From: Streptomyces kurssanovii
GTDB lineage: Bacteria; Actinomycetota; Actinomycetes; Streptomycetales; Streptomycetaceae
Reading direction: 5' to 3'
DNA length: 64,000 bases
Assembly (NCBI RefSeq): GCF_014649695.1
Contig: NZ_BMTN01000004.1
Coordinates: forward strand, 248,001 to 312,000
Both the position numbers and the translations under genes were made by a program. This document shows positions 9,081-17,520 of this stretch, one piece after another. Positions within the stretch are counted from its first letter, which is position 1. Each line of letters opens with the position of its first letter. The notes below the pieces were generated by a model. The model saw nothing but the letters and a program-made list of their open reading frames with translations, ran no database searches and was not told the origin of the DNA.

Positions 9081-9386
9081 ATGGCTGAGCGTGACGAAAC
9101 CGCGGTCGTGGGGCTGGCGGAGGTCATCGGGCAGGTCCGTGACGAGCTCGAGCGGGCCCAACGCGCCGGTGAGGGACGCGATCTGCGGTTCAGTGTGGAG
9201 AGTGTGCACCTGGAGTTCGCGGTGCAGGTGCGCCGGGAGGGCAGCGGGCGGGCCGAGCTGCGGATCGGGGTGCTGACGGCCGGCGGCGGAGGCTCCGCGG
9301 CGCGTGACACCACGCACACCATCCAGGTGGAGCTGAAGCCGCACGGGCCGGACGGCGACCCGAACATCAGCGTCGGCGGGGAGTGA
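9081..9386 (+). CDS. Trypco2-type small protein (trypsin-co-occurring domain)
   Basis: A 101-residue soluble protein. The pattern GLAEVIGQVRDELERAQ, then FSVESVHLEFAVQV, a strand with ELRIGVLTAGG and an HTIQVELKP C-terminus matches what I know of the trypsin-co-occurring domain 2 family, small helix-plus-beta proteins encoded beside trypsin-like proteases in actinobacterial conflict systems. A strong purine-rich ribosome site (GGGAGACGGGGG) precedes ATG 9081. Its start is only 36 bases from that of the divergent protease-kinase gene, so the two are probably controlled together. Its role is unknown; a regulator or substrate of the peptidase domain is an inference. Confidence 0.75.
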   Translation: MAERDETAVVGLAEVIGQVRDELERAQRAGEGRDLRFSVESVHLEFAVQVRREGSGRAELRIGVLTAGGGGSAARDTTHTIQVELKPHGPDGDPNISVGGE

Positions 9387-9437
9387 CACGGCTGGGACCA
9401 TCGGCCCCCGTGCGGGGTGACGCGCACCGCCCGTCGG

Positions 9438-10427
9438 TCAGCCGGTCACCAGCGACTCACCCACGCTCGTACGGGCGTAGAGCACCACGCGACCCGTACG
9501 GTGCGCGCTGACCAGACCGGCCGCGCGCATCGCCGTCAGATGCTGCGAGACACCGCCCGCCGACAGACCGGTACGGCGGGCCAGGTCGGTGGTCGACGCC
9601 GGGGCCGCGAGCTCGGCCAGCAGCAGTGCCCTGCTGCGGCCCAGCACACCCGCCAGGGCGTCGGACAGCGGCGCCGCCCGCGCTTCCCACAACGTGGCGG
9701 TGCCCCGCGGCGGATAGCGCAGAGTGGGCTGCCAGTCCGGGCTGTCCACGTCGGAGAAGATCCGCGGTCCGCCGAACACGGAAGGCACCAGGAGCAGTCC
9801 GCGGCCGTCCAGGCGCCGTTCGCCGCGTACGCAGCGGTGCATCACCTGCAAGGTGCCCGAGTCCCAGGTGACCCGTGGATCGAGGTCGTCGAAGAGACGC
9901 CGGGCACCGCCTTCGGCGAGGCGCTTGGCGCGGTAGAGGATGTCGCCCTCGACCACGGTGAGGATCCGCGGCCAGTACGGGGCCATGGCCACCTCCCAGT
10001 AGGCGGCGATCACGTCCGCGAGCCGCCCGAGACCGCGATCGGGGTCCGCGCGCAGTGCGGCGACCCCCTCCCGCGCGGCGGGCGTCGTCGTACGGAGCAG
10101 TTCGTGCGGCATGGAACGCAGCGCCGCCAACTCCACGTCGAGCGAGGGCTGCGGGGTCGTGGGCGGCGCCACCAGGAAGCCGGGGACGCCGGCCGGCGGC
10201 GGGCCGATCAGCGAGGACAGCGGGGCGAGATCCAGTTTCGCGGCCGCGAGAGCGGGCCGTACCCGCTCCGCCCACGGCCGGTGCGCACCCGGCGCGGTGT
10301 CCCTGAGCACCCGCACGCTCGCGACGACCTCCCACAGCGGGGACACGGCGAAACGTATGCGGGCCACGTCTTCGGCGGAGAAGCCGATCTCCAGTGTGCC
10401 GCCCTCGGGACGGCTCTCCAGCACCAT
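9438..10427 (-). CDS. ArsR-type winged-helix regulator with DUF5937 N-terminal region
   Basis: A 329-residue transcriptional regulator. The large N-terminal part (IGFSAEDVARIRFAVSPLWE onward) fits the DUF5937 family; the last 70 residues are a winged helix of ArsR type (STTDLARRTGLSAGGVSQHLTAMRAAGLV) with recognition helix SAGGVSQHL and a wing HRTGRVVLY. No metal-binding CxC is visible, so it probably does not sense metal. It is divergent from an MFS exporter gene across 55 bases, the usual layout in which such a protein represses the pump. Confidence 0.85.
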   Translation of the reverse strand: MVLESRPEGGTLEIGFSAEDVARIRFAVSPLWEVVASVRVLRDTAPGAHRPWAERVRPALAAAKLDLAPLSSLIGPPPAGVPGFLVAPPTTPQPSLDVELAALRSMPHELLRTTTPAAREGVAALRADPDRGLGRLADVIAAYWEVAMAPYWPRILTVVEGDILYRAKRLAEGGARRLFDDLDPRVTWDSGTLQVMHRCVRGERRLDGRGLLLVPSVFGGPRIFSDVDSPDWQPTLRYPPRGTATLWEARAAPLSDALAGVLGRSRALLLAELAAPASTTDLARRTGLSAGGVSQHLTAMRAAGLVSAHRTGRVVLYARTSVGESLVTG

Positions 10428-10482
10428 TCGGCCGAGGCTAAATCACTGGAGCGGGACGCGGAGTCCGGGCAGCGTACGGACC

Positions 10483-11832
10483 ATGACCGACGACAGTCCC
10501 TGGCGGTCCCGTGACTTCCGCACGCTCTTCACGGCCACCGCCTTCAGCCAGCTCGGCACCAACATCGGCTACGTCGCCGTCCCGCTGATCGCCGTGTCCG
10601 CGCTCGACGCGAGCGCGGGCGAGGTCGGCCTGCTGGCGACGCTGAGCACGGTCGCGTTCCTCCTCATCGGCCTGCCGGCCGGTGCCTGGGTGGACCGGAT
10701 GCGCCACCGCCGGGTGCTGATCACCGCGGACCTGGTGCGGGCAGGCCTGTTCGCCTCCGTGCCGTCCGCCTGGGCGCTGGACGCCCTCACCCTGGAACAC
10801 CTTTACGTGGTCGTCCTGCTGAACGGCTGCGCCACGGTCTTCTTCGACGTCGGCTCGCAGAGCATCCTGCCCCGGCTGGTGGGCCGCGAGGGCCTGGTAC
10901 GGGCGAACGCCGCCGTGGTGAGCCTCCAGGCGGCGGGCAATGTCGCGGGCCGGGGCGCGGGCGGCGGGATGGTGCAGATGTTCACCGCGCCGGTGGCCGT
11001 GATCGGCGTCGGCGTCCTCTACCTGGCCTCGGCCGTCCGTCTCACGCTGCCGGCGACGGGCCGCGCCCGGAGGGAGACGGGCGGCGTCGTGGCGCAGGGG
11101 GCGGACGGCGCCGCCGTGCCGCCCGGGTCGGACGGCGGCCGGGACGCGTCGCGCGGGGGACTGGCGGCGCAGATCGCGGAGGGCCTGCGGCACGTCCTGC
11201 GCAACGCCGAGCTCCGCGCCCTCGCCCTCACCGCATCCCTCACCAACCTCGGTGCGCAGATCGTCAACACGCTCCTGCCGGTCCTCTTCACCCGCGAACT
11301 CGGCCTGTCCGCCGGTGTGCTCGGCCTCTACTGGGCGGCGGGCGGCGCGGGCATCCTCCTGGGCGCGCGCTGCGCCCGCCCCGTTGCCCGGCGACTCGGC
11401 CACGGCCGCACCCTGGGCGTCGCGGGACTGGTGATGGCGCCCACCGCGCTGCTCGTGCCGCTCATCGGCCCCGGCCCCTGGCTGTGGCTCGCCGGGGCCG
11501 GATGGATGCTGGTGACGTTCAAGATCGGCGTGGACAACGTCCTCGGGGTGAGCCTGCGCCAACGGCTGACTCCGGACCCGCTGCTCGGCCGGATGAACGC
11601 CACCTTCCGCTTCATGCTCACCGGCGCGATCGCCGTCGGCTCGGCCGTGGCGGGCCTGATCGGCGAACTCGCGGGGCTGCGCGTCGCGATGTGGGTGGGC
11701 GCGGGCTGTCTCACGCTCGCCTTCCTGCCCGTCTTCCTCTCACCGGTGCGCCGCCGGCGGGAACTTCCGCAGCCGTGGGCCCCCGTCCCCCCGGCCGGCA
11801 GCCCGGCAAAGGAGCGGACCACCGGCGCCTAG
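10483..11832 (+). CDS. MFS exporter, EntS/macrolide-efflux type
   Basis: A 449-residue major facilitator with about 12 hydrophobic helices. N-terminal SRDFRTLFTATAFSQLGTNI and the loop-2/3 motif GAWVDRMRHRRVL mark the MFS_3 (enterobactin exporter/macrolide efflux-like) branch. A hydrophilic Gly/Ala/Asp-rich insert between helices 6 and 7 (about residues 195-230) is the central cytoplasmic loop. ATG 10483 is chosen because it starts just before the first helix; upstream frame is intergenic. Divergent from the ArsR-type regulator gene, which is the likely controller. Substrate unknown. Confidence 0.88.
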   Translation: MTDDSPWRSRDFRTLFTATAFSQLGTNIGYVAVPLIAVSALDASAGEVGLLATLSTVAFLLIGLPAGAWVDRMRHRRVLITADLVRAGLFASVPSAWALDALTLEHLYVVVLLNGCATVFFDVGSQSILPRLVGREGLVRANAAVVSLQAAGNVAGRGAGGGMVQMFTAPVAVIGVGVLYLASAVRLTLPATGRARRETGGVVAQGADGAAVPPGSDGGRDASRGGLAAQIAEGLRHVLRNAELRALALTASLTNLGAQIVNTLLPVLFTRELGLSAGVLGLYWAAGGAGILLGARCARPVARRLGHGRTLGVAGLVMAPTALLVPLIGPGPWLWLAGAGWMLVTFKIGVDNVLGVSLRQRLTPDPLLGRMNATFRFMLTGAIAVGSAVAGLIGELAGLRVAMWVGAGCLTLAFLPVFLSPVRRRRELPQPWAPVPPAGSPAKERTTGA

Positions 11833-12118
11833 GCTCTTCGGCCCGGTTCGCCCCGAAGTCGCCTGCGGCTGCGGGGCCCCGCGACCGGAACCAGGGCGTC
11901 CACCCCAGGGCCACCTCCGCCACCAGGGGATTTCCGCCGAACGCGAGCGCGCGAAGGTGCCGGAAAAAGATTGATGCTCCCGTACATCCCTTGCCCCGCC
12001 TTGCACGTCTGTACCGGTGCCATCTTCCTTGCACCGCTGTCTCCACATCCCCCATGGGCGCGCGCCCGCGCGCAGCGCCGCGGAGCGGCCGTGCGAGTGA
12101 CACCCTCGAGGGGGGACC

Positions 12119-13888
12119 TTGACTTCCATGGACTCCGGCCGCGCCGCGGCCGGTCCGCGCAGAAGCACCCGCGCCCGCACGCGCGTCGCCGCCTGCACCG
12201 CGCTCGCTCTCGCCGCCGGCATGCTGCTGGCGGCCCCGGCCGCACAGGCCGACGAGGCCCCGATGCCCGACCGCGCGGCCGTACGGCCCAAGGACGCTCC
12301 CCCGCTGCCGACCCTCGAGCTGCCGCGAGCCGCGAACGGCGGCTCGTTCAGCGCGGAGGACGGCGCGCTGCCGGCGAAGCCGCGCAGCGACGTGGACGGC
12401 GACGGGGCGTCCGACATGATCTCCCAGAACGTGGCCGGCCGGGTGCTCGTCGACCCCGTGAACGGGGAAGCGTACGAGTACGGCTTCGAGGACGGCGTCA
12501 ACGCGTCGCCCGGCGTGTTCTACAAGGACGTCTTCTCTGCGGCCGGGCTCCGGGCGGACTCCACGGTCGTCTTCACGCTGACGCAGACCGGCCGTCTCTC
12601 GGCATACACCAACTACGGAACCTACGGGCAGGTGTTCTGGTCCGGCCAGGGCTGGCAGATCTACAACAAGGTCTTCTCGCCCGGCGACCTGAACGGTGAC
12701 GGTGTCGGCGACGTCCTCGCCCGCACCTTCGCCGGTGAGCTGTACCTGTATCCGGGGACCACCAGCGACATCAGGCCGCTCGCGTCCCGGGTCCTCGTCG
12801 GTTCCGGCTGGGCCCAGTACGACCAGCTGGTCGGCATGAACGACGTCGACAACGACGGCATCGCCGACCTGTTCACTCGGAACACCGCCGGTGAGCTGTT
12901 CTTCTACAGCGGCACCGGCGAAACCGCCCGGCCCTTCACGGCACGGGTCAAGGCCGGTACCGGCTGGAACATGTTCAACACGCTGTTCAGTCTCGACGAT
13001 GTCAACAACGACGGCAGCGCCGACCTCTTCGCCCGCACGTACAGCGGCGACCTCTACGGCTATTCCTCGACCGGCACCGGCTCGTTCCTGCCGCGGGTGA
13101 AGTACGGCAGCAATTGGAACCCGGCCTTCCAGTTCGCCAACGCGGGCAACATCCCCGCCTGGGGCAAGGACGAGCTCTTCGGACTCGACGGCAACGGCTC
13201 CCTCTACTACTACTGGGACCTCAACAACGGGCACTTCGTCCCGCGAGTGAAGATCGGCGACACCGGCGCCTGGAAGGGCGCACGACTCGTCCACGTCTCG
13301 TCGCTCGACGACAACGGTTATTCGGAGCTGCTGGAGGTCTACAACGGCACCCTCTACAACCTGAGTCACAAGTCGGACGAGACTCAGGTCATCGGAGGCG
13401 GCTGGGGCGTCTACAACACCCTCGTCGGCCCCGGCGACCTCTCGGGTGACGGCAAGGGCGACCTGATCGCCCGCGACGGCTCCGGCGTCCTCCACCTGTA
13501 CCGGGGCAACGGCAACGGCACCGGCTTCGCCGCCAAGCAGCGGATCGGTTCCGGCTGGGGCCAGTTCAACACCCTGCTCGGCGCCGGTGACATCTCCGGC
13601 GACGGCCGCGCGGACCTGGTCGCCCGCGCCAAGGACGGCAAGCTGTACCTGTACGAGGGCACGGGCGTGGCCGCCGCGCCGTTCAAGGCCAAGAAGCTCA
13701 TCGGCTCCGGCTGGGGCTCCTACACGAAGCTCGCCGCCCCCGGCGACATGACCGGCGACGGCCGCGCCGACATCATCGCGCGCACCAGCGGCGGCACCCT
13801 GTACCGCTACGACTCCGACGGCAAGGGCAACTTCAAGCCCAGGGCGTCGATCGGCACCGGTTGGAACACCTACTCGGGCCTCTACTGA
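12119..13888 (+). CDS. Secreted VCBS/FG-GAP repeat protein
   Basis: About 589 residues from TTG 12119, or three fewer from ATG 12128; GAGG lies 7 bases before the TTG. The Sec signal has a long basic N-region, hydrophobic core (CTALALAAGMLLAAPAAQ) and cleavage near AQA-DE. The mature protein is built of about eleven repeats of the type GDLNGDGVGDVLAR...LYLYPG, each with an Asp-rich calcium-binding loop (DxNxDGxxD), predicting an integrin-alpha-like beta-propeller. No catalytic domain is fused, unlike many such proteins. Probably an exported adhesion or scaffold protein. Monocistronic, followed by a strong terminator. Confidence 0.9.
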   Translation: MTSMDSGRAAAGPRRSTRARTRVAACTALALAAGMLLAAPAAQADEAPMPDRAAVRPKDAPPLPTLELPRAANGGSFSAEDGALPAKPRSDVDGDGASDMISQNVAGRVLVDPVNGEAYEYGFEDGVNASPGVFYKDVFSAAGLRADSTVVFTLTQTGRLSAYTNYGTYGQVFWSGQGWQIYNKVFSPGDLNGDGVGDVLARTFAGELYLYPGTTSDIRPLASRVLVGSGWAQYDQLVGMNDVDNDGIADLFTRNTAGELFFYSGTGETARPFTARVKAGTGWNMFNTLFSLDDVNNDGSADLFARTYSGDLYGYSSTGTGSFLPRVKYGSNWNPAFQFANAGNIPAWGKDELFGLDGNGSLYYYWDLNNGHFVPRVKIGDTGAWKGARLVHVSSLDDNGYSELLEVYNGTLYNLSHKSDETQVIGGGWGVYNTLVGPGDLSGDGKGDLIARDGSGVLHLYRGNGNGTGFAAKQRIGSGWGQFNTLLGAGDISGDGRADLVARAKDGKLYLYEGTGVAAAPFKAKKLIGSGWGSYTKLAAPGDMTGDGRADIIARTSGGTLYRYDSDGKGNFKPRASIGTGWNTYSGLY

Positions 13889-13896
13889 CGTACGTC

Positions 13897-13925
13897 CCCG
13901 GGGGTGCCGATGCGGCGCCCCCGGG
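13897..13925. terminator. Bidirectional hairpin terminator
   Basis: Arms 13897-13909 and 13913-13925 pair over 13 bases with one G-T wobble and a 3-base loop. It sits between the convergent VCBS-protein and anti-sigma genes and can serve both. No U-tract follows, as is usual in Streptomyces. Confidence 0.75.
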
Positions 13926-13950
13926 CCGTCCCGCCCATGGGGCGGGTCTC

Positions 13951-15369
13951 CTAGAGCCGGCTCAGCGCCGCCGCCGCGAACAGCACGTCCCGGATGGCCT
14001 GCCGGTCGCCGTCCTGGCCCGCGGCGGCCTCCTCCGGGGAGACGTGCCCGGCCACCAGCTTGCAGAACTCGACGCCGTCCAAAGCCACTTGGGCTACCGA
14101 TTTGTCCGGTGAGCCGACCGCCGCCGGGGAGTCCAGGGCGATGTACCAGCTGCCGCCGCCCGAACCCTCGACCTCCAGATGGAGCGACCGTCCGGGCGCG
14201 CCCGCCGCCACGAGATGCCGCGGCGGTCCCGCCAGCCCCGCGCGCCTGCGCTCCGCGAGGGCCGCGGGCAGCAGCCGGGCCGCGAGGTCGATCATCCGGT
14301 TGAGGTGGGCGCCGCTCGGCGGCGGGTACGGGTAGTCCACCGCGCCGGCGATGTCGTCCGCGTGGATCCAGCACTCGAAGGCCCGGTCGAGCAGCGCGTC
14401 CCGCAACGACAGTGCGAAGGATCCGTACGAGACGGACATGTCGGCGACGCCGGGTCCGGCGAACGACACGGTGCGGATCAGGTCGTGGCTCTGGTCGCGC
14501 CACGGGTCGCGCATCGTGCCGGTGGGCGGCAGGTCCATGTCGTTCCAGAACGCCTCGGTGCGCGCGGCCGGCAGCAGCGGCGCGTGCGGCCCCAGCGGGT
14601 CGTCGAGCCCCATCGCGCCGGCCACTATGCCGTCGACGGTCAGCAGATGCCCGATCACTCCGGCCACCGTCGTGCGGCGGCTCATCCGGCGTTCGCCCTC
14701 GAACCACTTGAGCCGCACCGGCGCGTGCCACTCGGAGTCCCCGATGTCCCGGAGCAGCGCGTCGAGCCTCGCGGTCTCCGCGTCGTACGGATCGGCCCAG
14801 CCGGGCACGGGGATACGGGCGGGTCTGCGGCCCAGGCAGTTCTCCAGCACCCGGAAGCGCAGCAGCGGGTCGAGGTCCAGGTCCCGGTCGGTGTGCAGCA
14901 GCCCGACCGCGTCACGCAGCCGCAGGGCCTCCTCCGCGCACGGGGCGCAGTCGCCGAGGTGCTCCTCGACGGCTGCGGTCTCCTCCGCGGAGCACGCGGA
15001 CAGGGCCCAGGCGCCGAGCAGGGACTTCAGCACGCCGTGCGACGGGGCGGCGGAGGCCTCGGGAGCGGCGGGGGTGTCCCCGGCCGCCGGGTCGCCGGAG
15101 GTGGACGCGCCGTTCACCGCGCGGTTCCCGGAGTCGTCGGCCGAGCCGTTCGACCCGCTGTCCGCCGTGTTGGAAGCGCCCGCAGGGGCGGACCTGGTGG
15201 CGTCGGCGGGACCGGCGGGTCCGCTGTCGGGAGCCGGCTCCGGGGGGACGGACGGCCCCGGCCGGTACGCGTCCGGACGGAGGTCGTCCGCCGCGGCGCG
15301 CGGGGACGGTATGCGCGGCACGCCCCGCACCTCTTCGCCGTCGCCACCGCCGCCCAGGGGCCCGTTCAC
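13951..15369 (-). CDS. Zinc-finger anti-sigma factor with mycothiol-isomerase-like C-terminal domain
   Basis: 472 residues from GTG 15369, which overlaps the TGA of the sigma factor gene as GTGA, so the two are translationally coupled and likely partners. After a disordered Ala/Gly/Pro-rich stretch of about 125 residues there is a ZAS zinc finger (ACSAEETAAVEEHLGDCAPC, with HxxxCxxC) that should bind and inhibit the sigma factor. The remaining part (from WFEGERRMSRRTTVAGVIGHLL) resembles the mycothiol-dependent maleylpyruvate isomerase N-terminal/DinB-like fold with HADDIAGA. No membrane helix, so cytoplasmic. A thiol-responsive anti-sigma is an attractive inference. Confidence 0.82.
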   Translation of the reverse strand: MNGPLGGGGDGEEVRGVPRIPSPRAAADDLRPDAYRPGPSVPPEPAPDSGPAGPADATRSAPAGASNTADSGSNGSADDSGNRAVNGASTSGDPAAGDTPAAPEASAAPSHGVLKSLLGAWALSACSAEETAAVEEHLGDCAPCAEEALRLRDAVGLLHTDRDLDLDPLLRFRVLENCLGRRPARIPVPGWADPYDAETARLDALLRDIGDSEWHAPVRLKWFEGERRMSRRTTVAGVIGHLLTVDGIVAGAMGLDDPLGPHAPLLPAARTEAFWNDMDLPPTGTMRDPWRDQSHDLIRTVSFAGPGVADMSVSYGSFALSLRDALLDRAFECWIHADDIAGAVDYPYPPPSGAHLNRMIDLAARLLPAALAERRRAGLAGPPRHLVAAGAPGRSLHLEVEGSGGGSWYIALDSPAAVGSPDKSVAQVALDGVEFCKLVAGHVSPEEAAAGQDGDRQAIRDVLFAAAALSRL

Positions 15370-15926
15370 AGCGCTCGTCCGTACCCAGGCGGTGACGAGC
15401 CCTCGAGCGAGCGGGTGTGCGCCGTCGCCAGCAGTTGCAGGCCCAGCCGCAGCCGCCGCCGGGCCTCGTCCTCCGTGACCCCGAGGTCGGCGGCGGTCTG
15501 GCGGTAGTCCCTGCGCTGGAAGTACGCCAGTTCCAGCGCGGCGCGCAGCGGGGCGGGCATGGACGTCACGATGTAGTCGGCCCTGGCCGCGACGGCGGCC
15601 CTGCGTACTTTCTGCTCCAGTTCCTCCGCCGTGCCCCCGCCGCCCTCCGCGAGCGCCGCCGCCTCGCTCTGCCGCAGCCGGTGCACGGCCTGGCTGTTGG
15701 TGAGCCGCGCCACCCAGGACCGCATGGAGCCCTGCTTGGGGTCGTAGGCGTCCGGATTTTCCCAGATGTACCCGAAGACTTCACGGGTGACCTGGTCGGC
15801 GGCCTCCTCGTCGTCGAGTACGCGGTGGGCCTGGCTGTGCACGAGCGCGGCGAACTTGTCGTACAGCTCGCCCAGCGCCGCGGGCCAGTCGCTGCTGCAT
15901 CCTGCGGTCCCAGCGCGGTGGTGCAT
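15366..15926 (-). CDS. ECF-type RNA polymerase sigma factor
   Basis: About 186 residues from ATG 15926 (TTG 15947 is an alternative). Region 2 is YDKFAALVHSQAHRVLDDEEAADQVTREVFGYIWE with the later SWVARLTNSQAVHRLRQ; region 4 is LELAYFQRRDYRQTAADLGVTEDEARRRLRLGL, a helix-turn-helix. Domain 1 is absent, as in ECF sigmas. The anti-sigma gene follows with a GTGA overlap. Divergent to it is a STAS-domain protein, so the three may form a partner-switching set, although STAS proteins usually act on RsbW-type rather than zinc-finger anti-sigmas. Confidence 0.88.
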   Translation of the reverse strand: MHHRAGTAGCSSDWPAALGELYDKFAALVHSQAHRVLDDEEAADQVTREVFGYIWENPDAYDPKQGSMRSWVARLTNSQAVHRLRQSEAAALAEGGGGTAEELEQKVRRAAVAARADYIVTSMPAPLRAALELAYFQRRDYRQTAADLGVTEDEARRRLRLGLQLLATAHTRSLEGSSPPGYGRAL

Positions 15927-16220
15927 CCTTCGCCATACCGCCCCCAAGCTCTGCGCTCGCTCCGTGCCTGCTGCCTCTGCCCTCGTGACTGTTGCTCCTT
16001 CGAATGTAGTGCGCCCTACGAAATACGCACGTGCCTTTGCGTCAAGTACGCCCCTGCCGTGGTCCGGGATGGTAGGGCCGCGTACGGGGAAGAACTGCCT
16101 GGGGGACGAGTGGAAACGCACTCCGTGACGAATGTCGCGTTTCAGCGACGGACAGTCGGGCAGCGGCAGTGGAAGGACAGCTTCCGGTCTTCTGTGACCG
16201 GCCTGAGGAGGGGTCCAGAC
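15927..16220. promoter_or_regulatory. Divergent promoter region of sigma factor and STAS genes
   Basis: This 294-base gap is less GC-rich than its surroundings in the middle (about 15990-16050), where AATGTAGTGCGCCCTACGAA forms an imperfect inverted repeat. It must contain the promoters of both divergent genes. I cannot assign -35/-10 boxes with confidence. Confidence 0.4.
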
Positions 16221-16598
16221 GTGGTGATGCTCAAGGTGGCCGAGTCCCGGCAGGGCGCGTGGACCGTGCTGCACGTATGCGGGGAGCTCGATCTCGTGTC
16301 CTCCCCGGTCGTGCGCCAGCGGGTCCACGACGCCGTCGCCGCCGGTCACCACGACGTCGTGCTCGACCTCTCCGAGGTGTTCTTCTGCGATTCCAGCGGC
16401 GTCGGCGTGCTGATCGCCGCGCGGCGGCTGATGCGTTCGTGCCGGGGCAGGCTGCGGCTGATCCTGCCGGCGCGCGGCGCGGAGGACGGCTCGCACGTCA
16501 ACCGGGTGCTGGGCGCCCTCGGTGTGCGCCGTCTCTTCGAGGTCTACGCGGACACCGGCTCGGCGACGGACGACGGGGCGCAGCCGCTGACCGCGTGA
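16221..16598 (+). CDS. STAS-domain anti-sigma factor antagonist
   Basis: 125 residues from GTG 16221, picked because GAGGAGGGG ends 7 bases upstream; GTG 16224 and ATG 16227 follow directly. The whole protein is one STAS domain: WTVLHVCGELDLVSSPVVRQ, then DVVLDLSEVFFCDSSGVGVL with the phospho-acceptor Ser of the DSSG motif. In this family the unphosphorylated antagonist binds an anti-sigma kinase and frees its sigma factor. Its place beside an ECF sigma/anti-sigma pair suggests a link; a separate RsbW-like ATPase is encoded at 22854. Confidence 0.88.
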   Translation: MVMLKVAESRQGAWTVLHVCGELDLVSSPVVRQRVHDAVAAGHHDVVLDLSEVFFCDSSGVGVLIAARRLMRSCRGRLRLILPARGAEDGSHVNRVLGALGVRRLFEVYADTGSATDDGAQPLTA

Positions 16599-16789
16599 CG
16601 CGGGCCGAGCTGTGAGCAGGCCACCCGAACTCGCGTCGGCCGCAGGCCCGTACGCGCGCCCCGTGCCCCGTGCGCGCGCCCCTGTACGCCCCGTCGCACT
16701 CCCGTCACCTGCGCTTTGCCGAGGTGTTGCCGCCGTGCAATCGCCCGGGTGCGTACACACCTCCGCCTCCGGGGCTCTACGCTCCCCGC

Positions 16790-17305
16790 ATGGACAGCGC
16801 AGAGTACGAGCGGAAGATCGCTTCCCGCTTCGCCGCCTTCGATCAGGACGGCAACGGCTACATCGACCGCGAGGACTTCAGTTCGGCCGCGGCCAAGCTG
16901 CTCGCCGAGTTCTCCGTCACGGCCCGGTCCGACAAGGGCCAGGACCTCTACAGCGGTGCGGAGGCGTTCTGGCAGGGCATGGCCGGGATCGCCGACGTGG
17001 ACGGCGACCAGCGGGTGACCCGCCAGGAGTTCGTGACCAGCGCGGTCAAGAGACTGCGCGACAACCCGAAACGCTTCGGCGAGATCGCCCGCCCGTTCGT
17101 GCACGCCGTGATCAGGGTCGCCGACCAGGACGGCCGCGGCGTCACGCCCGCGGCCGTGGAACGCGTGCTCGGCGCGCTCGGCGTCGACGCCGGAGTCGCG
17201 GCGGCGGCGGGATCGGCGCTGGACACGGACGGGGACGGGCGGATCACGGAGGAGGACGTACTGACCGCGTTCGCCGCGTATTACGTCACCCCCGAGCCCA
17301 ACTGA
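16790..17305 (+). CDS. EF-hand calcium-binding protein
   Basis: A 171-residue calmodulin/sarcoplasmic-type protein. Four EF-hand regions are visible: DQDGNGYIDRED (canonical), DVDGDQRVTRQE (canonical), DQDGRGVTPAAV (degenerate, position 12 not acidic) and DTDGDGRITEED (canonical). Three sites should therefore bind calcium. No signal peptide or membrane helix, so cytoplasmic. Such proteins in Streptomyces have been tied to calcium buffering and aerial development. The start ATG 16790 is the only one that keeps the N-terminal helix of EF1 (DSAEYERKIASRFAAF). Confidence 0.9.
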   Translation: MDSAEYERKIASRFAAFDQDGNGYIDREDFSSAAAKLLAEFSVTARSDKGQDLYSGAEAFWQGMAGIADVDGDQRVTRQEFVTSAVKRLRDNPKRFGEIARPFVHAVIRVADQDGRGVTPAAVERVLGALGVDAGVAAAAGSALDTDGDGRITEEDVLTAFAAYYVTPEPN

Positions 17306-17312
17306 CGTTCCG

Positions 17313-17345
17313 GGGGCGGCCGCGTCATCCGTTCGCGGCTGCCCC
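17313..17345. terminator. Hairpin terminator between convergent genes
   Basis: Arms 17313-17324 and 17334-17345 form a 12-base-pair stem with one G-T wobble and a 9-base loop, 8 bases after the EF-hand stop codon. Confidence 0.65.
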
Positions 17346-17357
17346 GCCTGGCCACCG

Positions 17358-17417
17358 CCGCGCCCCGCGCGGCGTCCCGGGGCTCAGCCCTGACCCGTAC
17401 CGCGCCCCGCGCGGCGT
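17358..17417. repeat. 18-base direct repeat in a convergent gap
   Basis: CCGCGCCCCGCGCGGCGT occurs at 17358-17375 and again at 17400-17417, 42 bases apart, in the non-coding gap between the EF-hand and CoA ligase genes. Nothing else is seen in this gap. Confidence 0.6.
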
Positions 17418-17520
17418 TCAGGGTGCCCCGGACCTGACCCGGACCCGGCCGGCCGGGCTGGACGCGCCTCCAAGGAGCACTTCCCGACCGCGCCGGACCT
17501 GGCCAGGAACCGAAAAATAG

